Notes: generated by a model from the letters alone, not told the origin. A stretch of 64,000 bases of DNA from CALBZH01 sp964538515 (GCA_964538515.1 CAZIEW010000014.1:12298-76297), one strand, 5' to 3'. Shown: positions 43,110 through 51,177, counted from the first letter of the stretch. Made by a program: numbers and translations.

Positions 43110-44411
43110 ATGTCATTTGCGACCCTCGGTCTCTCGACCGATCTCCTCCGTGCCATTTCCGAGCAAGGCTACATCAAACCGACACCCATTCAAAGTCAGG
43201 CGATTCCCGTCATCCTCGAAGGAAAGGACGTCATGGCTGGCGCACAGACCGGCACGGGGAAAACGGCAGGTTTTACGCTGCCCCTGCTGCAACGGTTGAG
43301 CGGACTCTCTCGAGTGAAGCGCAGGAATAGCGTGCGCGCGCTTATCCTTACGCCAACCCGTGAGCTTGCCGCCCAAGTCGAAGAAAGCGTGGCGAGTTAC
43401 GGCAAACACCTTCCACTGAAGTCCGCCGTTATTTTCGGAGGTGTCGGTATCAACCCCCAAATCGAAGAGCTTCGCAGGGGTGTCGACATCCTCGTGGCAA
43501 CCCCCGGGCGGTTGTTGGACCATGTTCGACAGCGTACCTTGGACCTCTCACGAGTCGAAATTCTGGTTCTCGATGAGGCAGACCGAATGCTCGATATGGG
43601 ATTCATTCGGGACATTCGCAACATATTGTCGCTCCTCCCCCAGCGACGGCAGAACCTCCTTTTCTTTGCTACGTTTTCCAATGATATCAAAAAATTATCC
43701 GAAGAGCTCCTGACGGCGCCCATCCTGATCGAGGTGGCTCGTCGCAACACTGCTGCCGAGAGCATCGAGCAAGTCGTCCATCCAGTTGATCGCAGTCGAA
43801 AACGCGAGCTTCTCTCGTTCCTAATCGGCTCCCGTGACTGGCGACAGGTTCTTGTCTTCACGCGAACCAAGCACGGTGCGGATCGGCTCAGCAGGCAGCT
43901 CCAGCGCGACGGCATCAGCGCGTCGGCCATTCACGGAAACAAGAGTCAGGGAGCGCGGACTCGTTCTCTGGCTGGATTCAAGCATGGTGATGTGCGGGTT
44001 TTGGTTGCAACCGACATAGCCGCACGAGGGCTCGATATCGATCAGCTGCCTTATGTGGTGAACTTTGAGCTTCCCAATGTCTCCGAGGACTATGTGCACC
44101 GCATCGGCCGTACGGGTCGTGCCGATCGCAAAGGAACAGCCATATCGCTCGTCTGCATCGACGAGCGCGAGCTCCTGAAGAATATCGAGGGGCTGGTCAA
44201 GTGCAACATTCCCGAAAAGGTCGTCGAAGGCTTTGAGCCGGACCCGCTGATCAGGGCGGAGCCAATCTTCAAGCCTCGGCTGGACTCCAATCCGTCCGGG
44301 GTACGACACCGCCCGGCCCCCAAAGCCTGGAGCTACTCAAAGGGTCCGGAGCCAACAAAGGGCCGGAAAGATCGAGAGCCGAGAAATGCTCCTCCGCGCC
44401 CAAAGAAGTAG
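43110..44411 (+). CDS. rhlE: DEAD-box ATP-dependent RNA helicase (RhlE-like)
   Basis: The 433-residue two-domain helicase has the Q motif (GYIKPTPIQSQAIP), motif I AQTGTGKTAG, Ia PTRELAAQ, DEAD as VLDEADRML, III as FATFSN (usually SAT), then the C-terminal motifs VFTRTKHGADRLS, VLVATDIAARGLDI and HRIGRTGRADRKG. A basic C-terminal tail follows (SKGPEPTKGRKDREPRNAPP). It unwinds short RNA duplexes, for example in ribosome assembly or cold-adapted mRNA decay. That fits its place near the cold-shock gene. The SAT to FAT change in motif III deserves note. Confidence 0.93.
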   Translation: MSFATLGLSTDLLRAISEQGYIKPTPIQSQAIPVILEGKDVMAGAQTGTGKTAGFTLPLLQRLSGLSRVKRRNSVRALILTPTRELAAQVEESVASYGKHLPLKSAVIFGGVGINPQIEELRRGVDILVATPGRLLDHVRQRTLDLSRVEILVLDEADRMLDMGFIRDIRNILSLLPQRRQNLLFFATFSNDIKKLSEELLTAPILIEVARRNTAAESIEQVVHPVDRSRKRELLSFLIGSRDWRQVLVFTRTKHGADRLSRQLQRDGISASAIHGNKSQGARTRSLAGFKHGDVRVLVATDIAARGLDIDQLPYVVNFELPNVSEDYVHRIGRTGRADRKGTAISLVCIDERELLKNIEGLVKCNIPEKVVEGFEPDPLIRAEPIFKPRLDSNPSGVRHRPAPKAWSYSKGPEPTKGRKDREPRNAPPRPKK

Positions 44412-44504
44412 TCGTTGCATGGCACTTTACGAGAGCCGTCAGAAGAAGATCCTTGAGATCATTCTCATCTAGATGCGGTGAATGTTCCGTCCGGGAGAGA
44501 GGAT

Positions 44505-45563
44505 ATGGAACCGCTATCCCCTACAAGCACAACGACCACTGAGCTCATGACCGCGTTTTCTTTCTTGAGCCTTCTTCTTGAGGTCGTCGGAGACGAAAGG
44601 GCCTTCAACCGTATCGCGGCGATCGAGGAGGGCGGAACCGGCGCGCTGGTCTTTGTGGATAAGGAGGAGTCCGTGGCTCTGGTGCGGGAGCATCGCCCGT
44701 CGGTAGCCGTGACCTCAGGGCTCCTGAAGGGGTTGTTGTCCGACCTCCCGGAAACGACGCTGGTGATTGCGAAGAATGTCAACCTTGCACACGCGCTGAT
44801 CAAGAACAAGTACGGTGCCCGCCTGTTTGAAAGCTCTGAATGGCCAAGGATTCATCCTTCCGCGGTTATCCACCCCGCTGCGGTGGTCGCAACCACGGCC
44901 TCCGTCGAGCCGAAGGCGGTCATTGGGAATCGAGTGAGGATTGGTGAGCGGACGCACATCATGTCCGGGGCGGTGATTGAGCATGACGCCACGGTGGGCG
45001 ATGATACGGTCATCCATCCCAACGCGGTTATCGGCTACGGCTGCAAGATCGGGAGCCAGGTGGTCGTGGGAGCCTGCACCGTGATCGGGTCAGAGGGTTA
45101 CGGGTTCGCACAGGACGCGCTGGGCAAGAGCCATCCCATCCCACAAACGGGGAACGTGGTCCTTGAAGATCGGGTGAGAGTGGGAGCAAACTGCTGCATT
45201 GACCGGGCGACCTACCGAACGACTCGAATCGGTGCGGGCACCAAACTCGACAACCTCTGCCATATCGCCCATAACGTCGACGTTGGCGAAGACTGTCTAT
45301 TGACCTCGATGCTCTGCATTGCCGGATCGACGCGGATCGGCAACCGTGTCATGACCAGCGGACAGACCGGTATCCTGGACCACCTAACCATCTGCGACGA
45401 CGTGGTGCTGGTGCACCGGGCCGGCGTAACCAAGGACATCACCAAGCCGGGCGTTTATGCGGGAGGCCCGGCTCAACCCTTGCGTGACTACTTTCGCAAC
45501 ACGGCAGCCGTTCACCGTATGGCCGAGCTACGCAAGCGAGTAGCGGACCTCGAACAATCCTGA
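44505..45563 (+). CDS. lpxD: UDP-3-O-(3-hydroxyacyl)glucosamine N-acyltransferase
   Basis: Third step of lipid A synthesis: transfers a 3-hydroxyacyl chain from ACP to UDP-3-O-acylglucosamine. About 352 residues. The N-terminal uridine-binding domain runs to about residue 105, and a left-handed beta helix of hexapeptide repeats follows (IHPSAVIHPAAVVATTASVE and on). The catalytic His is in LCHIAHNVDVGED, and a C-terminal helix (FRNTAAVHRMAELRKRVADL) ends it. GGAGAGAGGAT precedes the ATG. The gene is isolated from the usual bamA-lpxA cluster here. Confidence 0.93.
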   Translation: MEPLSPTSTTTTELMTAFSFLSLLLEVVGDERAFNRIAAIEEGGTGALVFVDKEESVALVREHRPSVAVTSGLLKGLLSDLPETTLVIAKNVNLAHALIKNKYGARLFESSEWPRIHPSAVIHPAAVVATTASVEPKAVIGNRVRIGERTHIMSGAVIEHDATVGDDTVIHPNAVIGYGCKIGSQVVVGACTVIGSEGYGFAQDALGKSHPIPQTGNVVLEDRVRVGANCCIDRATYRTTRIGAGTKLDNLCHIAHNVDVGEDCLLTSMLCIAGSTRIGNRVMTSGQTGILDHLTICDDVVLVHRAGVTKDITKPGVYAGGPAQPLRDYFRNTAAVHRMAELRKRVADLEQS

Positions 45564-45826
45564 CCGCCCCTTCCGATCGCACACCCCTATTAGAGGGGCA
45601 CACACACGACTCCCAAGAGCGTGAGATCTACCTAATTCTTGTGGGATAGCATCAGTTCCCATGTCCGTGCTCACGTTTCGTGCGGATACGCATGTGGTGC
45701 CCCATGCCTTAGGTTTCAGCCTGCCTGCTCTTTTCAGGTGCTGTTGTGTCGCCTGACATCCGAAACCTGACACTGTTCCTCTCCCCGTGTGAAAAGAGTC
45801 CTCCGGTCGTGGTGCTCACCCATGGG
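45564..45826. other. Convergent intergenic region between lpxD and the radical SAM gene
   Basis: About 260 bases. CCCCT and AGGGG (near 45586-45600) form a small stem that may stop lpxD transcripts. On the minus strand an 81-codon frame (45528-45773) starts at a GTG with GAGAGGAACA before it, but it runs into the 3' end of lpxD and resembles nothing. A 29-codon frame follows the radical SAM stop directly. Neither is a convincing precursor peptide. Confidence 0.35.
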
Positions 45827-46852
45827 TCAGGGGCCATTCCGGCTCCATTCACCGAAGAAACAATAGGGATCGAGATCTTCCAGGGGGGCCAGGCCGAAGC
45901 CGTACGTGACCGCCGGGCATCCGCCGCAACGATTGCGGATCGGGCATTTCCTGCAAGCCGTCGGCCCGAGGCGATACCGTTTGGCCTCCGCCGATTCATA
46001 AACCTCAAGGAGACTCATCGTTCTAATGTTCCCGATCGACGAGGGGAGCTTGCGGCAAGCATGGACTTCCCCGTCGGGCAGCAGCGCGACGAAATTAAAG
46101 GCGGCGCCGCAGCCCGACCCGGTGCAGCCGGGCAGGAGAGAGCGTCCGCTGCGATGGCGGATGATATTGAACAGATTGTCCTTGAACCCGAAGATGCTGT
46201 TTCGCTTGGCCGCCTGGATGTACTCCTTCAGAAATTCGAGGTAGTCCTGCCTGCTCGGCGCCTCCATGGACGCGGCTTCGCCGGTCCTGGAAAGCCTGTT
46301 GAACGTGAGACGGTAGGTCAAGTCTCGCAAATGCCCGCCCAGGGGGATGACGTCCGTGAGATTTGCTTTCGTGAGCGTGAGCATGACATGCGTCTTCAAT
46401 CCCAGGTCCTCGGCGTGGTTCAGAAATGCGATCACGCGCTCGAAGTGTCCGAGTCCACGAATGGCGTCGTTATTGGGCTGCAGCCCTTCCAGGCTCACCT
46501 GGTAGTACAGGGGCTTCCGGATGGCGAGGAGTCGCTTGATATCATCCCTGGAGACGGGGTTTCCCAGAATGGAGACCGGAAAGCGCCGCCGGGCGATGGC
46601 TTCGTAAAGCTCCCAAAAGAAAGGATACAGGAAAGGGTCTCCCCCTGTGAGGCTGATCCGGCCTTCGACCCGCTTGCGCCTGCAAAAGGTTTCGAGCAGA
46701 TCGAGCACGCCCAAGGCCTGATCGAGCGGAAGCTCAACCCTGTCGGACCGGTCGTAGCAGTGCTTGCAACGAAACGCGCAGGCATTCGTCAGGTGCCACT
46801 GCAGCGTGAACACGCTGCTCTTTCTGCCGAAGAGGAGACGATCTCGCAGCAT
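45827..46852 (-). CDS. Radical SAM/SPASM peptide- or protein-modifying enzyme
   Basis: The 341-residue product has the [4Fe-4S]-SAM motif in TNACAFRCKHCYDRS (C25, C29, C32), a TIM-barrel middle (ISLTGGDPFLYPFFWELYEA) and a C-terminal SPASM domain with at least seven cysteines (GCTGSGCGAAFNFVALLPDG, HACRKLPSSIGNI, CRKCPIRNRCGGCP). The SPASM region resembles that of selenobiotic/thio-oxazole maturases such as SbtM, from memory of the family. SPASM enzymes make thioether, C-C or epimerised bonds in peptides. The ATG follows the channel gene stop directly (TAGATG). No small precursor is adjacent. The Gly/Cys-rich tail of the membrane protein two genes upstream is the most likely substrate. Confidence 0.88.
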   Translation of the reverse strand: MLRDRLLFGRKSSVFTLQWHLTNACAFRCKHCYDRSDRVELPLDQALGVLDLLETFCRRKRVEGRISLTGGDPFLYPFFWELYEAIARRRFPVSILGNPVSRDDIKRLLAIRKPLYYQVSLEGLQPNNDAIRGLGHFERVIAFLNHAEDLGLKTHVMLTLTKANLTDVIPLGGHLRDLTYRLTFNRLSRTGEAASMEAPSRQDYLEFLKEYIQAAKRNSIFGFKDNLFNIIRHRSGRSLLPGCTGSGCGAAFNFVALLPDGEVHACRKLPSSIGNIRTMSLLEVYESAEAKRYRLGPTACRKCPIRNRCGGCPAVTYGFGLAPLEDLDPYCFFGEWSRNGP

Positions 46853-48544
46853 CTAAATGGGTGAATTCCCCTGTAAATGGTACCACCGCGCGCCGATGAC
46901 CTCTTCGATCTCGGACTCCCCGCCGGGGGAAGAGGATGGCGGTGCAAAATCCGAGCGGCTTGTTCTGGTGAGGAGCACGGTCTCGCGCTCCGCGCTCTTC
47001 GGGCTTTCGGCCGTGGAGTCATCGATCGACGAGCAGCGCCGGCTCCGGAAGATCACCATGAGATAGTTCTGGTACACGTAGCCGAAGAGAACGTCCGGCA
47101 CCAGGGCTGCCGCCACGAATGTGGGCGAGGAAGCGGATGAGGCGCTCAAGACCGCGTTGGTCTTCAGGCTGGAGCACATCGACTCAGCCAGGTTTGCGTC
47201 AAAAATCCTCATGACCGTATGGATTTGGGGATTGGCTCGCCGTGCGGCAAGACTGCTGCTCAGGTTGGAGACATCGCTGTCCGTGACCGCGATGAGGGCT
47301 CTGGCCCCGTCGATTCCCGCCTTCTTCAGCGTCTCCGCAGTACGCGCATTGCCGAGAACCACCGGTGCAAGCGACTTGGCGGTTTCCACGAATTTGGAAT
47401 CCTCCTTGAGCTCGATCGCGACCGCCCTCTCTCCGCCGTGGATCAGCTCCCGAAGCACTCCGAGGCCGATGGTTCCCAGACCCGCGACAACGAAGTGTCC
47501 CTTGTAGTGGCTGCATCCTTTGGTCAAGACGTCTCGAAATCGCGTGCTCACCACGACGTCCGACACGATGCTGAAGAGAGTGGCCACGACGGCGGCGCCG
47601 CATAGCATCAGGAAGACCCCGTACACTTTGATGGAATCCGGGGCGGTCATTAGATTGAAGTCGCCGAATCCCGTTGTGCTTACGATGGTGACGACAAAAT
47701 AGGTGGCATCCAGGACACTCATCCCGAGCCCCAGGTGAAACACGCAAATGCTGCTGAGCACCACGGCGGTCAGGGCAACGAGGGCTGTTCTCAAGGCCCT
47801 GGGGGCGTCACGCCACCACTCCCTGAAGCCGTGAGAAGCCAGGCTAAGCCACTCGCCGAAGAGCTTCCTGCGCGGGGCTCGCTTTGATCCTCGGGTCTTG
47901 GGGATTCCCTTGGAGGGCAATCCAAGGCAGGCGACCGTATCACCATCTTGAAGCTGCGGCGAATCCGCCGGACAGACCGGAATCTCACCGCTTCTGAAAA
48001 CTGCGATGGCCGCTTTTTCGCTCTCCAAGCACCATTGGTTGAGACTGACCGGGCCTGTGGCATCGGCCACCCTCACGGGGACTGCTTCGATGGGATAGTA
48101 ATTGCCGTTCGCCTCGATGGAGCCGAGCGTCCGGCCTCCAAGGGCCGCGGCGACATACAACGGCACGCAGATGGTCGGCATGCAGAGGGCACGGTCGATC
48201 CCGACGTTCTTTTCCAGGTGCAATGCCAGGTCGTGGTCGGAAAGCCGGACCACGGTCCGGATGCCTGGATTCAGCCGCTTGGCGTAGAGCGCGATTGTCA
48301 CGTTGGTCATGTCGTCGCCGGTAACGACGACGATCGACCTGGCCTCCCGAATGCCGGCGCTCAGGAGATTCCGATCGTCTCTGCCGTCTCCCACGACGAT
48401 CTGGAACTGCGAGGAAGGACTCGAGAGCCATCGTTTGGGCTCCTTGTTGGCGAGCACCACAACCTGCTCGCCGAGGCGTGCAAGGAGACAGAAGGCTCGG
48501 TATCCCACGTGTCCGAAACCGCAGACAACAACATGGTCTTTCAT
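46853..48544 (-). CDS. Potassium channel with RCK domains on both sides of the pore
   Basis: The 563 residues have an unusual order. An N-terminal TrkA-N Rossmann domain (HVVVCGFGHVGYRAFCLLAR) and TrkA-C domain reach to about 215, then a basic linker. The pore part comprises helix ALRTALVALTAVVLSSICVF, pore loop with filter TTGFGD at 290-295 and helix VYGVFLMLCGAAVVATLFSI. A second TrkA-N domain follows (GHFVVAGLGTIGLGVLRELI) with TrkA-C to about 500. Normal K+ filters read TVGYGD; TTGFGD occurs in some bacterial channels. A Ser/Pro-rich tail follows. The ATG is just after the stop of the TIGR04222-like gene. It should conduct K+ or Na+ under nucleotide or ion control. Confidence 0.85.
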   Translation of the reverse strand: MKDHVVVCGFGHVGYRAFCLLARLGEQVVVLANKEPKRWLSSPSSQFQIVVGDGRDDRNLLSAGIREARSIVVVTGDDMTNVTIALYAKRLNPGIRTVVRLSDHDLALHLEKNVGIDRALCMPTICVPLYVAAALGGRTLGSIEANGNYYPIEAVPVRVADATGPVSLNQWCLESEKAAIAVFRSGEIPVCPADSPQLQDGDTVACLGLPSKGIPKTRGSKRAPRRKLFGEWLSLASHGFREWWRDAPRALRTALVALTAVVLSSICVFHLGLGMSVLDATYFVVTIVSTTGFGDFNLMTAPDSIKVYGVFLMLCGAAVVATLFSIVSDVVVSTRFRDVLTKGCSHYKGHFVVAGLGTIGLGVLRELIHGGERAVAIELKEDSKFVETAKSLAPVVLGNARTAETLKKAGIDGARALIAVTDSDVSNLSSSLAARRANPQIHTVMRIFDANLAESMCSSLKTNAVLSASSASSPTFVAAALVPDVLFGYVYQNYLMVIFRSRRCSSIDDSTAESPKSAERETVLLTRTSRSDFAPPSSSPGGESEIEEVIGARWYHLQGNSPI

Positions 48545-48546
48545 GG

Positions 48547-49431
48547 TCAGCCACAGCCTCCACAGCCGCCCCCGCACCCACCTCCGCAGGAGCTTCCGCC
48601 ATCGGAGCCCCCGCCGCAGCCGCTTCCGCACCCCGAGCCCGAATCGGAGACCGGTCGCAGGTGAAGGGGCGTGATCATCTCGGCCGCGCGGGGCGGCAGG
48701 GCCGACAAGCCGAACAGGGCCGCAAGGAGAACCAGCTCATTGGCTCCCGAGTACGGCTCCAGGCTCTTACGTCGCTTGTACAGGCGACCGAACATCTCTC
48801 TCAGGCTCTTGAGCTCGTTGTCGCCGGCGTGGGTGCGGCTCTTGTGGAGCATCTTCCAAAGCAGAACCGCAAAGACGATGCTCAGGATGATGAGGAAGAT
48901 GAAATTGAAGCGCCCTCGTGAGATTGCAACATAGATCTTGGCTCCGGCCACGCCCCAGAGGAGCGTCAGTCCGATCCAGAACAGTCTGCGGCGGTAGGCC
49001 GTCTGTTTGTCGCCGGGAATAAGCTCCCGTCCCCGCAGCACATCGCCGATGTCTTCCGCCTTGCTCGATATGTCTGGATCGGAAAAGAGCGTCGCTGCCT
49101 TGTCTTCAATCACGTAACGCTGAAGGATCGCTTTCTCCAGGGGTCTTCTCACCGCTTCAACGGACTGTGGGGCGACGGTTCGGAGATACGCATCCCGTGC
49201 TTTCAGGAGCTTCCGGTCCAGCAGGGAAAAGGTCGTCGTTTGAATCAGGTGCCTGGCTCCGCCCCGGAGGTAGGCAATTTGATAAGGATCCTGGGCCAGG
49301 TCGAATGTAACCGATTCCCTGGCTTCACGCCGTTTCCTCCTCGCGCTCAGCGTGAAGAGCACGACGAGAGAAAACACGAAGAAGAAGGCCAGGAACTCGG
49401 GACCTCGAAGATCGAATGGGTTGGTTGTCAT
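48547..49431 (-). CDS. TIGR04222-like membrane protein with Gly/Cys-rich C-terminus
   Basis: The 294 residues have an N-terminal helix (GPEFLAFFFVFSLVVLFTLS), a soluble part of about 130 residues (QDPYQIAYLRGGARHLIQTT is the family hallmark), two helices (LFWIGLTLLWGVAGAKIYVA and FNFIFLIILSIVFAVLLW) and a cytoplasmic segment. The final 33 residues are almost only Gly, Ser, Asp and Cys, with six Cys spaced three or two apart (CGGGCGGGCGGCG at the end). TIGR04222 proteins are known to end in such low-complexity tails; their function is unknown. Start and stop overlap the neighbouring genes' ends, so expression is coupled with the nucleotidyltransferase-like protein, the channel and the radical SAM enzyme. 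Confidence 0.82.
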   Translation of the reverse strand: MTTNPFDLRGPEFLAFFFVFSLVVLFTLSARRKRREARESVTFDLAQDPYQIAYLRGGARHLIQTTTFSLLDRKLLKARDAYLRTVAPQSVEAVRRPLEKAILQRYVIEDKAATLFSDPDISSKAEDIGDVLRGRELIPGDKQTAYRRRLFWIGLTLLWGVAGAKIYVAISRGRFNFIFLIILSIVFAVLLWKMLHKSRTHAGDNELKSLREMFGRLYKRRKSLEPYSGANELVLLAALFGLSALPPRAAEMITPLHLRPVSDSGSGCGSGCGGGSDGGSSCGGGCGGGCGGCG

Positions 49432-50183
49432 GGCCGGGCAAGCCTCTCCACATAATCCCGCATCTTCTCCGAAAGCTCCATGAGCCCGACCGCCGCCGCC
49501 GACGCGGCACCCGGTGCCGGGAGACGCTCCTCCCTCGCCTGAGACAGACTTTGGAGCACCGCGTCCCCGGAAGTCCCTTCAATGTCATGGACCAGCGTTG
49601 CTAGGGCTTCCTTGGGAGATGGGGCGCGCCGACCCTCTAGATCAAGAATGGTGGCTGCGGCGGACCGAAGCGGCGCGGCTGCCTCCGCGATCACGCGCGC
49701 CAGCTGCTCCTCTCTCAGGCTGGTTGCCATGTAGCGTTCGCGGAGCCTCATGGAAAGATTGAGAAGAAGCTGCCGCAGAGCCCCGAGCCGGGCCTGTCGG
49801 GAAGCGGCAAGGCCGGAGAGCACATCCTGCCCGAATAGAAGCCGGTGGCGTTTGGCGATGTCCTCGAATTTGACGGCAAAGAGCTCGATGGAGGCATCCA
49901 GCTCCGAGCGCAGGACGAACATCGTCGAAAGCTTCAGAGCGGCACTCCCGGCACGCAGGGGCTCTCTAAAGCCGTCTGCTTTGCTCTGGTCGAAGCGCTC
50001 GAGAACAAAGAGGAGATTGACATTGGATGTGGCGCGAAGCCTTCCTTCGGCGGCACTCCCGAACAGCACCAGAGAAACCAAATCCTGGCCGAAGGCTTCC
50101 TTGGCCGCGGCGACAAGCGGACTCAGCACGGCTTGGATCTCGTCGGGAACGGGGGAGGCTGGGTTTTCGGAGCTCTGTTCCAT
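49428..50183 (-). CDS. Nucleotidyltransferase-fold protein lacking the catalytic aspartates
   Basis: The 251 residues contain the minimal nucleotidyltransferase (MNT-like) core LVLFGSAAEGRLRATSNVNL. The GS motif (42-43) is followed where D-x-D is expected by N54-V-N56. Both metal-binding Asp are thus Asn, so transfer activity is unlikely unless the fold uses other residues. The C-terminal half is helical (RERYMATSLREEQLARVIAE) like HEPN-type partners of MNT domains, though no RX4-6H motif stands out. GGAGG precedes the ATG. Its stop overlaps the next start (ATGA), making it the first gene of the four-gene unit. Confidence 0.75.
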   Translation of the reverse strand: MEQSSENPASPVPDEIQAVLSPLVAAAKEAFGQDLVSLVLFGSAAEGRLRATSNVNLLFVLERFDQSKADGFREPLRAGSAALKLSTMFVLRSELDASIELFAVKFEDIAKRHRLLFGQDVLSGLAASRQARLGALRQLLLNLSMRLRERYMATSLREEQLARVIAEAAAPLRSAAATILDLEGRRAPSPKEALATLVHDIEGTSGDAVLQSLSQAREERLPAPGAASAAAVGLMELSEKMRDYVERLARP

Positions 50184-50250
50184 GGGACCTCCAACGATTT
50201 GCGTTGCAAGGGCAATAGACAGCAAAGAACGTCCAGACGATCCTGCCAAG

Positions 50251-50328
50251 GGCGCCGCCTTCCACGGCGCCGAGGTTCAACGGGCCCCAGGACCGATTTC
50301 CAAGCGCCGCCATGGAAGACGGCGCCGC
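50251..50328. repeat. Long imperfect GC-rich hairpin downstream of frdB
   Basis: GGCGCCGCCTTCCACGGCGC and a near inverted copy at 50304-50328 (GCGCCGCCATGGAAGACGGC) can form an extended stem of about 20 pairs with two bulges. It lies between the frd operon and the nucleotidyltransferase gene on the same strand. It could terminate or protect the frd transcript; no T tract follows. Confidence 0.45.
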
Positions 50329-50410
50329 CAACAATGACCATGTCCTCGCGGCAGAGATGGTTGTGTCGGGTTGCACCGCCCCTAAAGTGGTTCCGAATGA
50401 CTACGGCCGA

Positions 50411-51166
50411 TCAAGCCGTCTTGCCCAACAAGCCGTCGAAGAGGTGGCGAACGGCCGCCCAGCCCATTTTGCGTCGCAGCATTCCCAGCTGGTCCTGCAG
50501 CGGCAGATGCTTGGGGCAGATGTCCTCGCACCCCAAGAGCCCCAGGCAGCCGAAGATGCCCTCCTCGGTCCCCACCACGTCGAAGTACTCCTTCATGGTG
50601 CGCTTGTCCCGCGGGTCCGTGATGAATCGGGCAATGCGGTTGAAAGCCACCGCCCCCATGAAATCCGGGCGCATGTTCGCCTTGCCGCAGGCCGCGACAC
50701 AGCAGCCGCACTCGATGCAACGCTCGAGCTCGTAGATGGCTTCGGCCTCTTCGTTGCTCATGCGCTCTTCCTGAGCCTTGGGGTCGAACGTTCTGTCCGT
50801 GTGGATCCAGGACTGGACCGTTTCGTTCATGGCGCGGAACCAGGTTCCGGTGTCCACCGACAGGTCCCCGATCAGCTTGAAGACGGGAAGCGGCATCAGG
50901 GTGATCTCCGCCGGAAGGTCTTTCGTCTTGGTGTGGCACGCCAGGTCCGGTCTCCCGTTGATCAGCATGGCGCAGGAGCCGCAAATCCCGGCGCGGCAGC
51001 AGAAGTCGAACTGGAGGCTCGGGTCCTGCTCCTCCCGGATTCGGTTCAGGGCGATGAAAAGCGTCATGCTGTCGGTTTCGTCGAGATAGTAGGTCTGCAT
51101 GTGGGGCACCGATTGCGGGGCCATCGCATTGTAACGAAAGATGTTGAACTTCAGAGCTCTGTCCAT
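50411..51166 (-). CDS. frdB: Fumarate reductase/succinate dehydrogenase iron-sulfur subunit
   Basis: Carries electrons between the flavin subunit and the membrane haem/quinone site. The 251 residues have the plant-type [2Fe-2S] motif FDFCCRAGICGSCAMLINGR with a following Cys, then the [4Fe-4S] motif RCIECGCCVAACG and the [3Fe-4S] region GCLGLLGCEDICPKHLPL. The start ATG is preceded by GGGGGATTCC; in-frame extensions upstream are not family-like. It is the last gene of the frdC-frdA-frdB order and begins 11 bases after frdA. Confidence 0.95.
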   Translation of the reverse strand: MDRALKFNIFRYNAMAPQSVPHMQTYYLDETDSMTLFIALNRIREEQDPSLQFDFCCRAGICGSCAMLINGRPDLACHTKTKDLPAEITLMPLPVFKLIGDLSVDTGTWFRAMNETVQSWIHTDRTFDPKAQEERMSNEEAEAIYELERCIECGCCVAACGKANMRPDFMGAVAFNRIARFITDPRDKRTMKEYFDVVGTEEGIFGCLGLLGCEDICPKHLPLQDQLGMLRRKMGWAAVRHLFDGLLGKTA

Positions 51167-51177
51167 GGAATCCCCCC

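Noticed and set aside
45528..45773. 81-codon minus-strand frame after the radical SAM gene, considered as a Cys-containing precursor peptide
   Set aside because: It has a passable Shine-Dalgarno and four to five Cys, but it overlaps the 3' end of lpxD antisense, and its Cys are irregular. No leader/core layout is visible.
45739..45825. 29-codon frame directly after the radical SAM stop, with further in-frame TGAs, considered as a selenocysteine-containing precursor
   Set aside because: TGA codons in this frame are followed by no convincing SECIS fold, and the peptide lacks Gly/Cys core features.
45746..46864. 372-codon plus-strand frame opposite the radical SAM gene
   Set aside because: The minus-strand frame carries intact CxxxCxxC and SPASM motifs; the plus frame has no recognisable domain.
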